Origin: Bradyrhizobium tropiciagri
Lineage (GTDB): Bacteria; Pseudomonadota; Alphaproteobacteria; Rhizobiales; Xanthobacteraceae
Direction of reading: 5' to 3'
NCBI RefSeq assembly: GCF_001189845.1
Contig: NZ_LFLZ01000026.1
Location: 51,894 to 115,893, forward strand
DNA: 64,000 bases
This document shows positions 26,658 through 34,307 of the stretch, piece by piece. Made by a program: the position numbers and the translations under genes. The first letter of the stretch is position 1; each line of letters begins with the position of its first letter. The notes under the pieces are model-generated. The model searched no databases. It saw only the letters and a program-made list of their open reading frames with translations, and was not told the DNA's origin.

Positions 26658-26692
26658 GTAGCCCGGATTGAGCGAAACGCAATCCGGGCTAC
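26658..26692. repeat. Palindromic repeat GTAGCCCGGATT/AATCCGGGCTAC
   Basis: Twelve-base perfect arms (26658-26669 and 26681-26692) around an 11-base loop GAGCGAAACGC, just after the parC stop (minus strand). The form is that of a common Bradyrhizobium intergenic palindrome. It could serve as a weak terminator for parC, although no T run follows. Confidence 0.7.
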
Positions 26693-26699
26693 AATTCCA

Positions 26700-28955
26700 C
26701 TACTCCACGCCGCGATTGAACTTGTTCGACTTCGGCAGGCCATGGGCGAGCCGGCCGGCGTCGGCGCGGTTGCCGCGCCAGTCGGCCAGTTCCTTCATGG
26801 TCATGCTGTGCTCGCGGCCGGCGGAGTCCTTCCAGGTCAGGCCGGTCTTGGAGTCGAACACCGCAACATCCGACAGCTCCGAACTGGTGTATTTCTGCAG
26901 CCGCACGCCGCGGCCGCGCGCCATCTCCGGCACCTGGTCGAGGCCGAACAGCACCATCTTGTGGTTGGTGCCGATCACCGCGACGGTGTCGCCGTTCACG
27001 GTCGTGATCGCGCGGGCCTCGTTCGGCATCTCGACATTGAGCACCTGCTTGCCCTTGCGGGTATTGCCGACGCAGTCCTCTTCCTTGACGACGAAGCCCT
27101 GGCCCTCGCTGCTCGCGATCAGGAACTTGCGCTCGCCCTTGTTGACGAACAGCGAGATGATCGCGGCGTCCTGCTCGAGGTCGATGAACATGCGGATCGG
27201 CTCGCCGTGGCCGCGGCCGCCGGGCAGCTTTGCGACATCGAGCGAGTAGAACTTGCCGTTGGTGGCGAACAGCAGCAGCTTCGAGGTGGTCTCGGCAAAG
27301 AACGAGTGCTCGAGCTTGTCGTCGGTCTTGAAGGCGAGCCCCGAGAGATCCTCGACATGCCCCTTCAGCGTCCGCACCCAGCCCTTCTCGGAGATCACGA
27401 CGGTGCACGGCTCGCGCTCGACGAGGGCTTCCTCGATCGCGGCGAGGTCATGCTCGGGCGCATCGGCGAAGGTGGTGCGGCGCTTGCCGAGCGGCGTCTT
27501 GGGTCCGAAGATGTCGCGGACCTTGCGCACCTGCTCGCCGACCTTGGCCCATTGCTCGGTCTCGGAGCCGAGCAACCCCTCGATGCCCTTCAGCTCCTTG
27601 CGAAGATCCTTGTCCTCGGTGCGGATCTCCATCTCCTCCAGGCGGCGCAAATTGCGCAGCCGCATGTTGAGGATGGCCTCGGCCTGGATCTCGGTGAGCT
27701 TGAAGGTCTTGATCAGGACCGGCTTCGGCTCGTCCTCGGTGCGGATGATCTTGATCACCTTGTCGAGGTTCAGATAGGCGACGAGGTGGCCACCCAGCAC
27801 TTCCAGGCGGTGCTCGATCTGCGTCTTGCGGAAATTGGAGCGGCGGACCAGCACGTCGCGCAGATGGTCGAGCCATTCGCGCAGGCATTCGGCGAGGCCG
27901 ACCACCTTCGGAATCCGGCCCTTGATCAGCACGTTCAGATTCAGCGAGATCTTGCTTTCCAGCTCGGTCAGCCGGAACAGCGACTCCATCATCAGCGCAG
28001 GATCGACGGTGCGCGATTTCGGCTCGATCACGAGCCGCACATCCTCGGCCGACTCGTCGCGGACGTCGGCGACCAGCGGCAGCTTCTTCTCGTTGATCAG
28101 CTCGGCGATCTTCTCGACGATCCGCGACTTCTGCACCAGCCACGGAATCTCGGTGACCACGACCACCCAGGTGCCGCGCGCGCCCTCCTCCTGCATCCAG
28201 CGCGAACGGGTGCGGAACGAGCCGCGGCCCGTGGTGTAGGCCTCGATGATCGCTTCCTTGGAATCGACGACGATGCCGCCGGTCGGGAAGTCCGGCCCCT
28301 TGACCCATTTCAAAAGCGCCTTCGACTTGGCGTCGGGCTTCTCGATCAGGTGCAGGGCGGCATCACAGAGCTCGGCCGCGTTGTGTGGCGGGATCGAGGT
28401 CGCCATGCCGACTGCGATGCCCTGCGCGCCGTTGGCGAGCAGGTTCGGAAAGCCGCCGGGCAGCACGACCGGCTCTTTCGACTGGCCGTCGTAATTCAGG
28501 CGGAACTCGACGCCGTCCTCGTCGATGCCGTCGAGCAGGAGCCGCGCGACCTCGGTCATGCGCGCTTCGGTGTAGCGGTAGGCGGCCGGATTATCGCCGT
28601 CGATATTGCCGAAATTGCCCTGGCCGTCGACCAGCGGGTAGCGCGAGGAGAAATCCTGCGCCAGGCGTACCATGGCGTCGTAGATCGCCTGGTCGCCGTG
28701 CGGATGGAACGAGCCCATCACGTCGCCGACGATCTTGGCCGACTTCTTGAATGCCGCGCGCGGGTCGAGCCCGAGCAGGTCCATGCCATAGAGGATGCGG
28801 CGGTGCACCGGCTTCAGCCCGTCGCGGGCGTCCGGCAGTGCACGATGCATGATGGTCGAGAGCGCATAGGCGAGATAGCGCTCCTCGAGCGCGTCACGCA
28901 GCGGCACCTCGTGAATTTCGGCCGGCTTTTCCGGCGGTATCTGACGTTTTCCCAT
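26700..28955 (-). CDS. parC: DNA topoisomerase IV subunit A
   Basis: 751 residues, the alphaproteobacterial ParC length. The N-terminal breakage-reunion domain contains RALPDARDGLKPVHRRILYG, GSFHPHGDQAIYDAMVRLAQ, and AAYRYTEARMT with the catalytic tyrosine near residue 126. A coiled-coil gate follows (about 380-480). The C-terminal beta-pinwheel is shortened, with repeats such as GRGVRLQKYTSSELSDVAVF. With ParE it unlinks daughter chromosomes. It follows recO on the same strand with a 72-base gap. Confidence 0.97.
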   Translation of the reverse strand: MGKRQIPPEKPAEIHEVPLRDALEERYLAYALSTIMHRALPDARDGLKPVHRRILYGMDLLGLDPRAAFKKSAKIVGDVMGSFHPHGDQAIYDAMVRLAQDFSSRYPLVDGQGNFGNIDGDNPAAYRYTEARMTEVARLLLDGIDEDGVEFRLNYDGQSKEPVVLPGGFPNLLANGAQGIAVGMATSIPPHNAAELCDAALHLIEKPDAKSKALLKWVKGPDFPTGGIVVDSKEAIIEAYTTGRGSFRTRSRWMQEEGARGTWVVVVTEIPWLVQKSRIVEKIAELINEKKLPLVADVRDESAEDVRLVIEPKSRTVDPALMMESLFRLTELESKISLNLNVLIKGRIPKVVGLAECLREWLDHLRDVLVRRSNFRKTQIEHRLEVLGGHLVAYLNLDKVIKIIRTEDEPKPVLIKTFKLTEIQAEAILNMRLRNLRRLEEMEIRTEDKDLRKELKGIEGLLGSETEQWAKVGEQVRKVRDIFGPKTPLGKRRTTFADAPEHDLAAIEEALVEREPCTVVISEKGWVRTLKGHVEDLSGLAFKTDDKLEHSFFAETTSKLLLFATNGKFYSLDVAKLPGGRGHGEPIRMFIDLEQDAAIISLFVNKGERKFLIASSEGQGFVVKEEDCVGNTRKGKQVLNVEMPNEARAITTVNGDTVAVIGTNHKMVLFGLDQVPEMARGRGVRLQKYTSSELSDVAVFDSKTGLTWKDSAGREHSMTMKELADWRGNRADAGRLAHGLPKSNKFNRGVE

Positions 28956-29027
28956 GGGGAGGCGTTAAACCTTGGCGGTGAATCGGGCAAGCCGCGAATC
29001 AGCGGGAATTTAGGACCCGAATCGGCC

Positions 29028-29777
29028 TTACGGAACCGCCGTTCGGCTCCGCCGCCTGGTGACAGCGTTGATAAATCCGTCGCGGGCGTCGGAATGACCC
29101 TGGCCGCGGGGCTCCAGCACGTGGCGGAGCAGGAACAGGCCGGTGATGGCAAAGCCGTCGCGCAGGTCCTGGTCCGACCAGCTGTTGGCGCCGCCCTCGC
29201 CTTCGCGCAGGAACGCCGGCAACGGCAACAGCCGGTCGCGCCACGGCTCGCCCGCGGCCCGGGACACGGCGCCGCCGGATTTCGGCGACACGTAGACCAG
29301 GTCGGTGGTCTCCCCGGTGGCCGCACAGTTCTCGAGGTCGAGCCCGAAGCCGAGCTCGGTCAGCATCGCGAGCTCAAACCGGATCAGGTGCACGGCGGCA
29401 ACGCCAGTGTCGTCGAAATCGTCGAGCGTCCCCCGCAGCATCTCGTAGATGTCTTCATGCGGATCGCGCTCCGGCAGCAGCCGGGCCAGCGCCGCCAGAT
29501 GGGTCACGCCATAGACGGCGTGCGACGAGGCGAGCAGCGTCGCCGCGCGCAGCCGGGTGCCTTCCAGCGCATACATGCCGAGATGCTCGTCGAGCCGCGC
29601 CCGCCACACCGCGGTGACGCTGTTACCGGGTTGCAGCAGCGGCCGCATCCGCGAGCTGGCGCCGCCGCGCACGAGGCCAAGATGGCGGCCGTGCTCGCGC
29701 GTCAAGAGCTCGACGATGGCGGAGGATTCGCCATGCCGCCGCACGCCCAACACGATGCCTTCGTCGGTCCATTCCAT
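29028..29777 (-). CDS. recO: DNA repair protein RecO
   Basis: 249 residues. The N-terminal OB-fold begins MEWTDEGIVLGVRRHGESSA and continues through GRHLGLVRGGASSRMRPLLQ. The helical C-terminal part has ELAMLTELGFGLDLENCAAT, including one zinc-site-like cysteine, and AFLREGEGGANSW. RecO works with RecR to load RecA onto SSB-coated DNA. It lies in the conserved era-recO-parC order. Confidence 0.94.
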   Translation of the reverse strand: MEWTDEGIVLGVRRHGESSAIVELLTREHGRHLGLVRGGASSRMRPLLQPGNSVTAVWRARLDEHLGMYALEGTRLRAATLLASSHAVYGVTHLAALARLLPERDPHEDIYEMLRGTLDDFDDTGVAAVHLIRFELAMLTELGFGLDLENCAATGETTDLVYVSPKSGGAVSRAAGEPWRDRLLPLPAFLREGEGGANSWSDQDLRDGFAITGLFLLRHVLEPRGQGHSDARDGFINAVTRRRSRTAVP

Positions 29778-29800
29778 GGTCGCAAGCGTAGCACTGTAGA

Positions 29801-29824
29801 GCGGATTAGCGCAGCGTAATCCGC
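29801..29824. repeat. Short palindromic repeat GCGGATTA/TAATCCGC
   Basis: Eight-base perfect arms (29801-29808, 29817-29824) around GCGCAGCG, between recO and the small membrane gene. Sequence style resembles the AATCCGGGCTAC palindrome at 26658 and is likely another dispersed element. Confidence 0.55.
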
Positions 29825-29844
29825 CGACATCGCCATCGAACTCA

Positions 29845-30225
29845 CTACGCGTTGAACCAGCCCTGCGCGTCGCCGGTGAAGGAATAATACAGCCCGGCCG
29901 CGGTCAGGATGCACGACACCACCTCGATGGCGCTGTCGAGCTCCAGGCCCTTGTCGCCGATCACCTGTACCAGCGACAGCACCGATATCACCAGCATCGC
30001 GGCCAGCACCCAGCGCGGCCAGTTCTTGCGGTGCTGCGCGGCGAGCCGGACGAAATACACCAGCAGCAGGATCATGCAGCCGGCCGTCAGGGTCTCGCCC
30101 GTGATGATCTGCTCGGTTCTCTCGAAGGTCGGCGTGCGGTCCTGGAATGCCACCGACAACGCATCGAGCGTCAGCGACAGATAGAGCAGCACCTCAAACC
30201 ACAGCACATTTCTGGGCACGTTCAT
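29845..30225 (-). CDS. Small membrane protein, unknown function
   Basis: 126 residues with about four hydrophobic segments: VLWFEVLLYLSLTLDALSVA, LTAGCMILLLVYFVRLAAQH, WVLAAMLVISVLSLVQVIGD and AIEVVSCILTAAGLYYSF. No family recognised. It lies between era and recO on the same strand, 14 bases after era, so it is probably part of that transcript. Confidence 0.75.
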   Translation of the reverse strand: MNVPRNVLWFEVLLYLSLTLDALSVAFQDRTPTFERTEQIITGETLTAGCMILLLVYFVRLAAQHRKNWPRWVLAAMLVISVLSLVQVIGDKGLELDSAIEVVSCILTAAGLYYSFTGDAQGWFNA

Positions 30226-30239
30226 TGCGACGCCGGTTC

Positions 30240-31163
30240 TTATTCCTTGGGGAAGTCCAGTCCCATTTCCTTGTAGCGGTCGGGATCGTCGCCCCAGTTC
30301 TCGCGCACCTTGACGAACAGGAACAGATGCACCGGCACGCCCATGATCTCGGCGATCTCGGCGCGCGCCTGTGCACCAATCGACTTGATGGTGGCGCCGC
30401 CCTTGCCGAGCACGATCTTGCGCTGGCTCTCGCGCTCGACGAAGATCGTCTGCTCGATGCGGATCGACTTGTCCTTGCGGTCGGTCCAGCTGTCGGTCTC
30501 GACCGTCGACTGGTACGGCAATTCCTGATGCAGATGGCTGTAGATCTTCTCGCGGGTGATCTCGGCCGCCAGATGCCGCATCGGCGCATCCGACATCTGG
30601 TCCTCGGGATAGAGGAACGGTCCCGCGGGCACCATCTTCGCCAGCGCCTGGCGCAAATCGTCGACGCCGTCGCCCGACAGCGCCGAGATCATGAAGGTGT
30701 GCTCGAAGCGCATCCGCTCGTTGGCGGCCTGCGCCAGCGCCAACAGCTTCTCGCGCTGAACCAGGTCGACCTTGTTGAGCACCAGGATCTTCGGATGCGC
30801 GACGGTTTCGAGCTTGGCCAGGATCGCATTGGCCTCCTCGTCGATACCCGACTTGGCATCGAGCAGCACACAGACGAGGTCGGCATCATGGGCGCCGCTC
30901 CAGGCGGTCGACACCATGGCGCGGTCGAGCCGGCGCCGCGGCGCGAAGATGCCGGGCGTATCGACCAGGATGATCTGCGCGTTGCCTTCGATCACGATGC
31001 CGCGGATCAGCGCACGGGTGGTCTGCACCTTGCGCGACACGATGGTGACCTTGGAGCCCACCAGCGCGTTGACCAGCGTCGACTTGCCGACATTGGGCGC
31101 ACCGATCAGCGCGACGAAGCCACAGCGCGTCGCGTCCCCCTGCCCCTTGGCTTCGTCAGTCAT
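30240..31163 (-). CDS. era: GTPase Era
   Basis: 307 residues from the ATG at 31163. G motifs are clear: GAPNVGKSTLVNALVG (G1), DTPGIFAPRRRLD (G3), NKVDLV (G4), SALSGDG (G5). A C-terminal KH domain follows (about 210-300), with KIVLGKGGATIKSIGAQARA. Era binds the 3' end of 16S rRNA during 30S assembly. Its start lies inside the last codons of rnc (eight-base overlap), so the two are translationally coupled. Confidence 0.97.
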   Translation of the reverse strand: MTDEAKGQGDATRCGFVALIGAPNVGKSTLVNALVGSKVTIVSRKVQTTRALIRGIVIEGNAQIILVDTPGIFAPRRRLDRAMVSTAWSGAHDADLVCVLLDAKSGIDEEANAILAKLETVAHPKILVLNKVDLVQREKLLALAQAANERMRFEHTFMISALSGDGVDDLRQALAKMVPAGPFLYPEDQMSDAPMRHLAAEITREKIYSHLHQELPYQSTVETDSWTDRKDKSIRIEQTIFVERESQRKIVLGKGGATIKSIGAQARAEIAEIMGVPVHLFLFVKVRENWGDDPDRYKEMGLDFPKE

Positions 31164-31977
31164 TGGTGCCGACGCCTTCACGCTCGATCATCGCGGATGC
31201 TGCTGCCTTCTCTGCCGCGCGCTTGTTGCCGCCGAGGCCCTCGGCTGAGGCGAGGCCCGGCAGGTCGACCGCAACGCGGAATTGCGGATCATGGTGCGGG
31301 CCGGTGCGTTCGACCTCGCGATAGACCGGCGTCGGCAATCCCTTGCCCTGCGCCCATTCCTGCAACACGGTCTTGGGATCGCGCAACGGCCGGCGCAGCT
31401 TGTGCATGCGCTCGGTCCAGTTGCGCTCGACGAACTGGCGCGCGGCCTCGTAGCCGCCGTCGAGGAAGATCGCCCCGATCACCGCCTCGCAGATGTCGCC
31501 GAGCACGGACTTGCGCAGCCGTGCGCCCTCGACCGCCTTCACCATGCCGAGCTTGATGTCCTCGAGCAGCCCGAGCGACTTGGCGACATCGGCGCAGCTC
31601 TCCTTGCGCACGAGGTCGGCGAGCCGCTTCGACAATTCGCCCTCGTCGGCCTTCGGGAACGCCCGGAACAGCATGTCCGACACGATCAGCCCGAGCACAT
31701 GGTCGCCGAGGAATTCCAGCCGCTGGTAGCTGTCGGCGCGGTTGCGGGTAGCGGGCTTCAGCGCGGACACGTGGGTGAACGCAGTGGTCAGCAGCGCGGC
31801 ATCCGAGAACGTATAGCCGATACGCGCCTCGGTGCCGGCGATCGCCGCCTTCTCTTCAGCCGCCTTGGCAGCCTTGCTGCGCCGCTTCTTCGGCGCGGCC
31901 GTGCTTTCGGCGGCAGGCGTCTGGCTCGGCTCGCCGGTCGGCGCTTGATCGTTGATGGCTGCGGTGTCGTCGTTCAT
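31156..31977 (-). CDS. rnc: Ribonuclease III
   Basis: 273 residues from the ATG at 31977. The first 50 are an Ala/Lys/Thr-rich extension not needed for activity (PKKRRSKAAKAAEEKAA). The catalytic domain has the signature RLEFLGDHVLGLIVSDMLFR and DICEAVIGAIFLDGG. The C-terminal double-stranded-RNA-binding domain ends GNKRAAEKAAASAMIERE. RNase III processes rRNA and cleaves structured mRNAs. The true lepB stop overlaps its ATG (ATGA) once the lepB frameshift is corrected. Confidence 0.96.
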   Translation of the reverse strand: MNDDTAAINDQAPTGEPSQTPAAESTAAPKKRRSKAAKAAEEKAAIAGTEARIGYTFSDAALLTTAFTHVSALKPATRNRADSYQRLEFLGDHVLGLIVSDMLFRAFPKADEGELSKRLADLVRKESCADVAKSLGLLEDIKLGMVKAVEGARLRKSVLGDICEAVIGAIFLDGGYEAARQFVERNWTERMHKLRRPLRDPKTVLQEWAQGKGLPTPVYREVERTGPHHDPQFRVAVDLPGLASAEGLGGNKRAAEKAAASAMIEREGVGTND

Positions 31978-32734
31978 CGCACGATGGAGAATAGGCGATT
32001 CCACCGCACCGCGAACGGCCAGCGCCAGACCATCCAGGCCTGCTCACCCTCGGCGATCGAGAAGAAGATCATCTGGCGCGCCCGATGATGTTCTCGAACG
32101 GCACGTAGCCGACCTGCGACAGGAAGCGGCTGTCGGTGGAGTTGTCGCGGTTGTCGCCCATCATGAAGAAATGCCCGGGCGGAACGGTGTAGACGATGGT
32201 GTTGTCCATGTAGCTGTTGTCGGTGCAGTCCAGCGACTCATAGCTGACGCCGTTCGGCAGCGTTTCTTTCCAGCGCTTGACCCGGGCGGTGGCATCCGCC
32301 GAGCCGCAGGGATCCTCGCCGATGAAATCGCTCAGCCGCTCGCGCTTGATCGGCTCATCGTTGATGTAGAGCAGCCCGTTGCGGACCTCGATGCGGTCGC
32401 CCGGGAGGCCGATGACGCGCTTGATGTAGTCGGTGGAGTCATCCCGCGGCAGGCGAAACACCACGATGTCGCCGCGGTTCGGTTCCGATCCGAAGATGCG
32501 GCCCGAGAAAATGTTCGGCGAGAACGGGATCGAATAGTGGCTGTAGCCGTACGAATATTTCGAGACGAACAGATAGTCGCCGACCAGCAGCGTCGCCTTC
32601 ATCGACCCCGAGGGGATGTTGAACGGCTGGAACAGGAAAGTGCGGATGACGAGCGCGATCAGAAGGGCATGGATGACGACGCGGATGGTCTCGCCCAAGC
32701 CGCTCTCAGATTTGGTCCCGGTGGTCGCGCTCAT
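31974..32734 (-). pseudogene. lepB: Signal peptidase I, C-terminus frameshifted by a 1-base deletion
   Basis: Starts MSATTGTKSESGLGETIRVV at 32734, followed by one membrane anchor. The catalytic serine is in FNIPSGSMKATLLVGDY and the lysine in DYIKRVIGLPGDRIEVRNG; then HFFMMGDNRDNSTDSR. The reading frame stops early at 32069 after FENIIGRAR. Inserting one base near 32076 (GGCGCGCCAGATG should be GGCGCGCCCAGATG on the coding strand) restores GRAQMIFFSIAEGEQAWMVW and a 253-residue protein. Its TGA at 31974-31976 then overlaps the rnc ATG. LepB cleaves signal peptides and is essential, so the deletion is probably a sequence error. Confidence 0.92.
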
Positions 32735-33018
32735 TGCTTTCCCAATTCCCGCGGGCCCTGATGCCCACGCGGTGGCAGAACGTTCTCTCCACGCGAGGCG
32801 TTCGCCCCCCGCGTGAGGAAAATGGCCTTGATTCTGATCTTGAGGGCAAATTCCGGCGTAAACCCGAAATCCGCGTCTCGCTCGATATACCCTGCGGCGT
32901 TTTAGACGGTTGTTCGCAGGGGCGCAATCAATCGCCGCCTCAAAACTTCGCAATTCATTGAAATGTCAATGATTTTTTAGTTTGCTGAAGTTTTCCGGCA
33001 AATTCCGGCGCCGCGCGC

Positions 33019-33435
33019 TCATCTGGCCGGGGCAACCGCCGAAATTATGACGAAGGCCTGCGCCAGCGGCCAATCGTCCGTGATCGACAGGTCGATCTGC
33101 GCCTGCATGCCCTCGGGCGTCAGTTCCTGCAGCCGGGCCAGCGCGCCGCCGGTCAGCTTCATCGACGGCCGCCCTCCCGGCAGGTTCACCACCCCCATGT
33201 CCTTCCACCACACCCCGCGCCGGATACCGGTGCCGAGCGCCTTGGAGCAGGCCTCCTTGGCGGCGAAGCGCTTGGCGTAGGTTGCGACCACCATCTTCTC
33301 GCTGTTGGCGCGGCGCAGCGCCTTGGCGCGTTCGGCGTCGGTGAAGATGCGATCGAGGAATCGCTCGCCGTGCCGCTCGATCACCTTCGCGATCCGGGTG
33401 ATGTCGATCAGGTCGGAGCCGATGCCGATGATCAT
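33019..33435 (-). CDS. acpS: Holo-[acyl-carrier-protein] synthase
   Basis: 138 residues, family length. Starts MIIGIGSDLIDITRIAKVIE and has the second conserved block TYAKRFAAKEACSKALGTGI, which carries the Mg2+/CoA ligands. It transfers 4'-phosphopantetheine to acyl carrier protein. Its ATGA start overlaps the pdxJ stop, and it precedes lepB by about 285 bases. Confidence 0.96.
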   Translation of the reverse strand: MIIGIGSDLIDITRIAKVIERHGERFLDRIFTDAERAKALRRANSEKMVVATYAKRFAAKEACSKALGTGIRRGVWWKDMGVVNLPGGRPSMKLTGGALARLQELTPEGMQAQIDLSITDDWPLAQAFVIISAVAPAR

Positions 33436-34205
33436 GCGCCGGCCACACCCTGGGCCTTGGCGCGGCCGCGGTCCATCGCCGCGCGCATCTCGCGCACCGT
33501 CTCGGCGATGCCGACGAACAGCGCCTCGCCCATCATGAAATAGCCGATGTTGAGCTCGCGGATTTCGGGCAGCGCGGAAATCGTCTCCGCGGTCTCATAG
33601 TCGAGCCCGTGACCGGCATGGACCTCGAGCCCCGCCGCCTGCGCGAGCCTCGCGCCGGCGACGATGCGCTTCCACTCGGCCTCCGCCTTGTCCTTGTGGC
33701 CGTCGACCACCGCATCGCACCAGCCGCCGGTGTGGATCTCGATCACCGGCGCCTTCAGCTTGGCGGCCATCTCGATCTGCCTGGGATCGGCGGCGATGAA
33801 CAGCGACACCCGGATGCCGGCATCGCTGAGCCGCGCGATGAACGGAGCCAGCGCATTGTGCTGGCCGACCACGTCGAGGCCGCCTTCGGTGGTGAGCTCC
33901 TGGCGCCGTTCCGGCACCAGGCAGACCGCGTGCGGCTTGGTGGCGAGCGAGATCCGCAGCATGTCGTCGGTCGCCGCCATCTCGAAATTCAGCGGCTTGG
34001 AGATCTCGGCCTTGAGCCGCGCCATGTCCTCGTCGCGGATGTGACGGCGATCCTCGCGCAGATGCGCGGTGATGCCGTCGGCGCCGGCCGCGATCGCGGC
34101 AAGCGCCAGCCGCACCGGATCGGGCCGCGCCCCGCCCCGCGCATTGCGCAGAGTCGCGACGTGATCGACATTGATACCGAGACGGAGCGGAGGAGCCTTT
34201 GACAT
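33432..34205 (-). CDS. pdxJ: Pyridoxine 5'-phosphate synthase
   Basis: 257 residues from the ATG at 34205 (MSKAPPLRLGINVDHVATLR). Family blocks: GADGITAHLREDRRHIRDED, NFEMAATDDMLRI, VCLVPERRQELTTEGGLDV, VEIHTGGW-like VIEIHTGGWCDA, and LNIGYFMMGEALFVGIAE. It condenses 1-deoxyxylulose 5-phosphate with aminoacetone 3-phosphate in vitamin B6 synthesis. It heads the pdxJ-acpS pair; a palindromic repeat separates it from rsh. Confidence 0.96.
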   Translation of the reverse strand: MSKAPPLRLGINVDHVATLRNARGGARPDPVRLALAAIAAGADGITAHLREDRRHIRDEDMARLKAEISKPLNFEMAATDDMLRISLATKPHAVCLVPERRQELTTEGGLDVVGQHNALAPFIARLSDAGIRVSLFIAADPRQIEMAAKLKAPVIEIHTGGWCDAVVDGHKDKAEAEWKRIVAGARLAQAAGLEVHAGHGLDYETAETISALPEIRELNIGYFMMGEALFVGIAETVREMRAAMDRGRAKAQGVAGA

Positions 34206-34227
34206 TTCCCTGACCTGCAAGTTTAAG

Positions 34228-34303
34228 CCGTCATGCGCGGACCTGACCCGCGCATCCATCCTCTTCAAAAGATGGGTTGCCGGGTCAAGCCCGGCAACGA
34301 CGA
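34228..34303. repeat. Composite palindromic repeat between rsh and pdxJ
   Basis: TGCGCGG/CCGCGCA (34234-34254), CCATC/GATGG (34256-34275) and GTTGCCGGG/CCCGGCAAC (34276-34298) together form a compact multi-hairpin element. Such CGTCATGCxCGG...GCCGGGTCAAGCCCGGC units are typical dispersed repeats of Bradyrhizobium. Confidence 0.75.
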
Positions 34304-34307
34304 CAAT

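Noticed and set aside
26592..29819. 1075-codon plus-strand open frame across parC and recO
   Set aside because: The translation is a monotonous mix of Arg, His, Asp, Val and Leu, typical of antisense frames; parC and recO are certain on the minus strand.
32956..32980. Hairpin CATTGA-AATG-TCAATG followed by T run
   Set aside because: It would only terminate plus-strand transcription, and there is no plus-strand gene ending here; the stem is weak.
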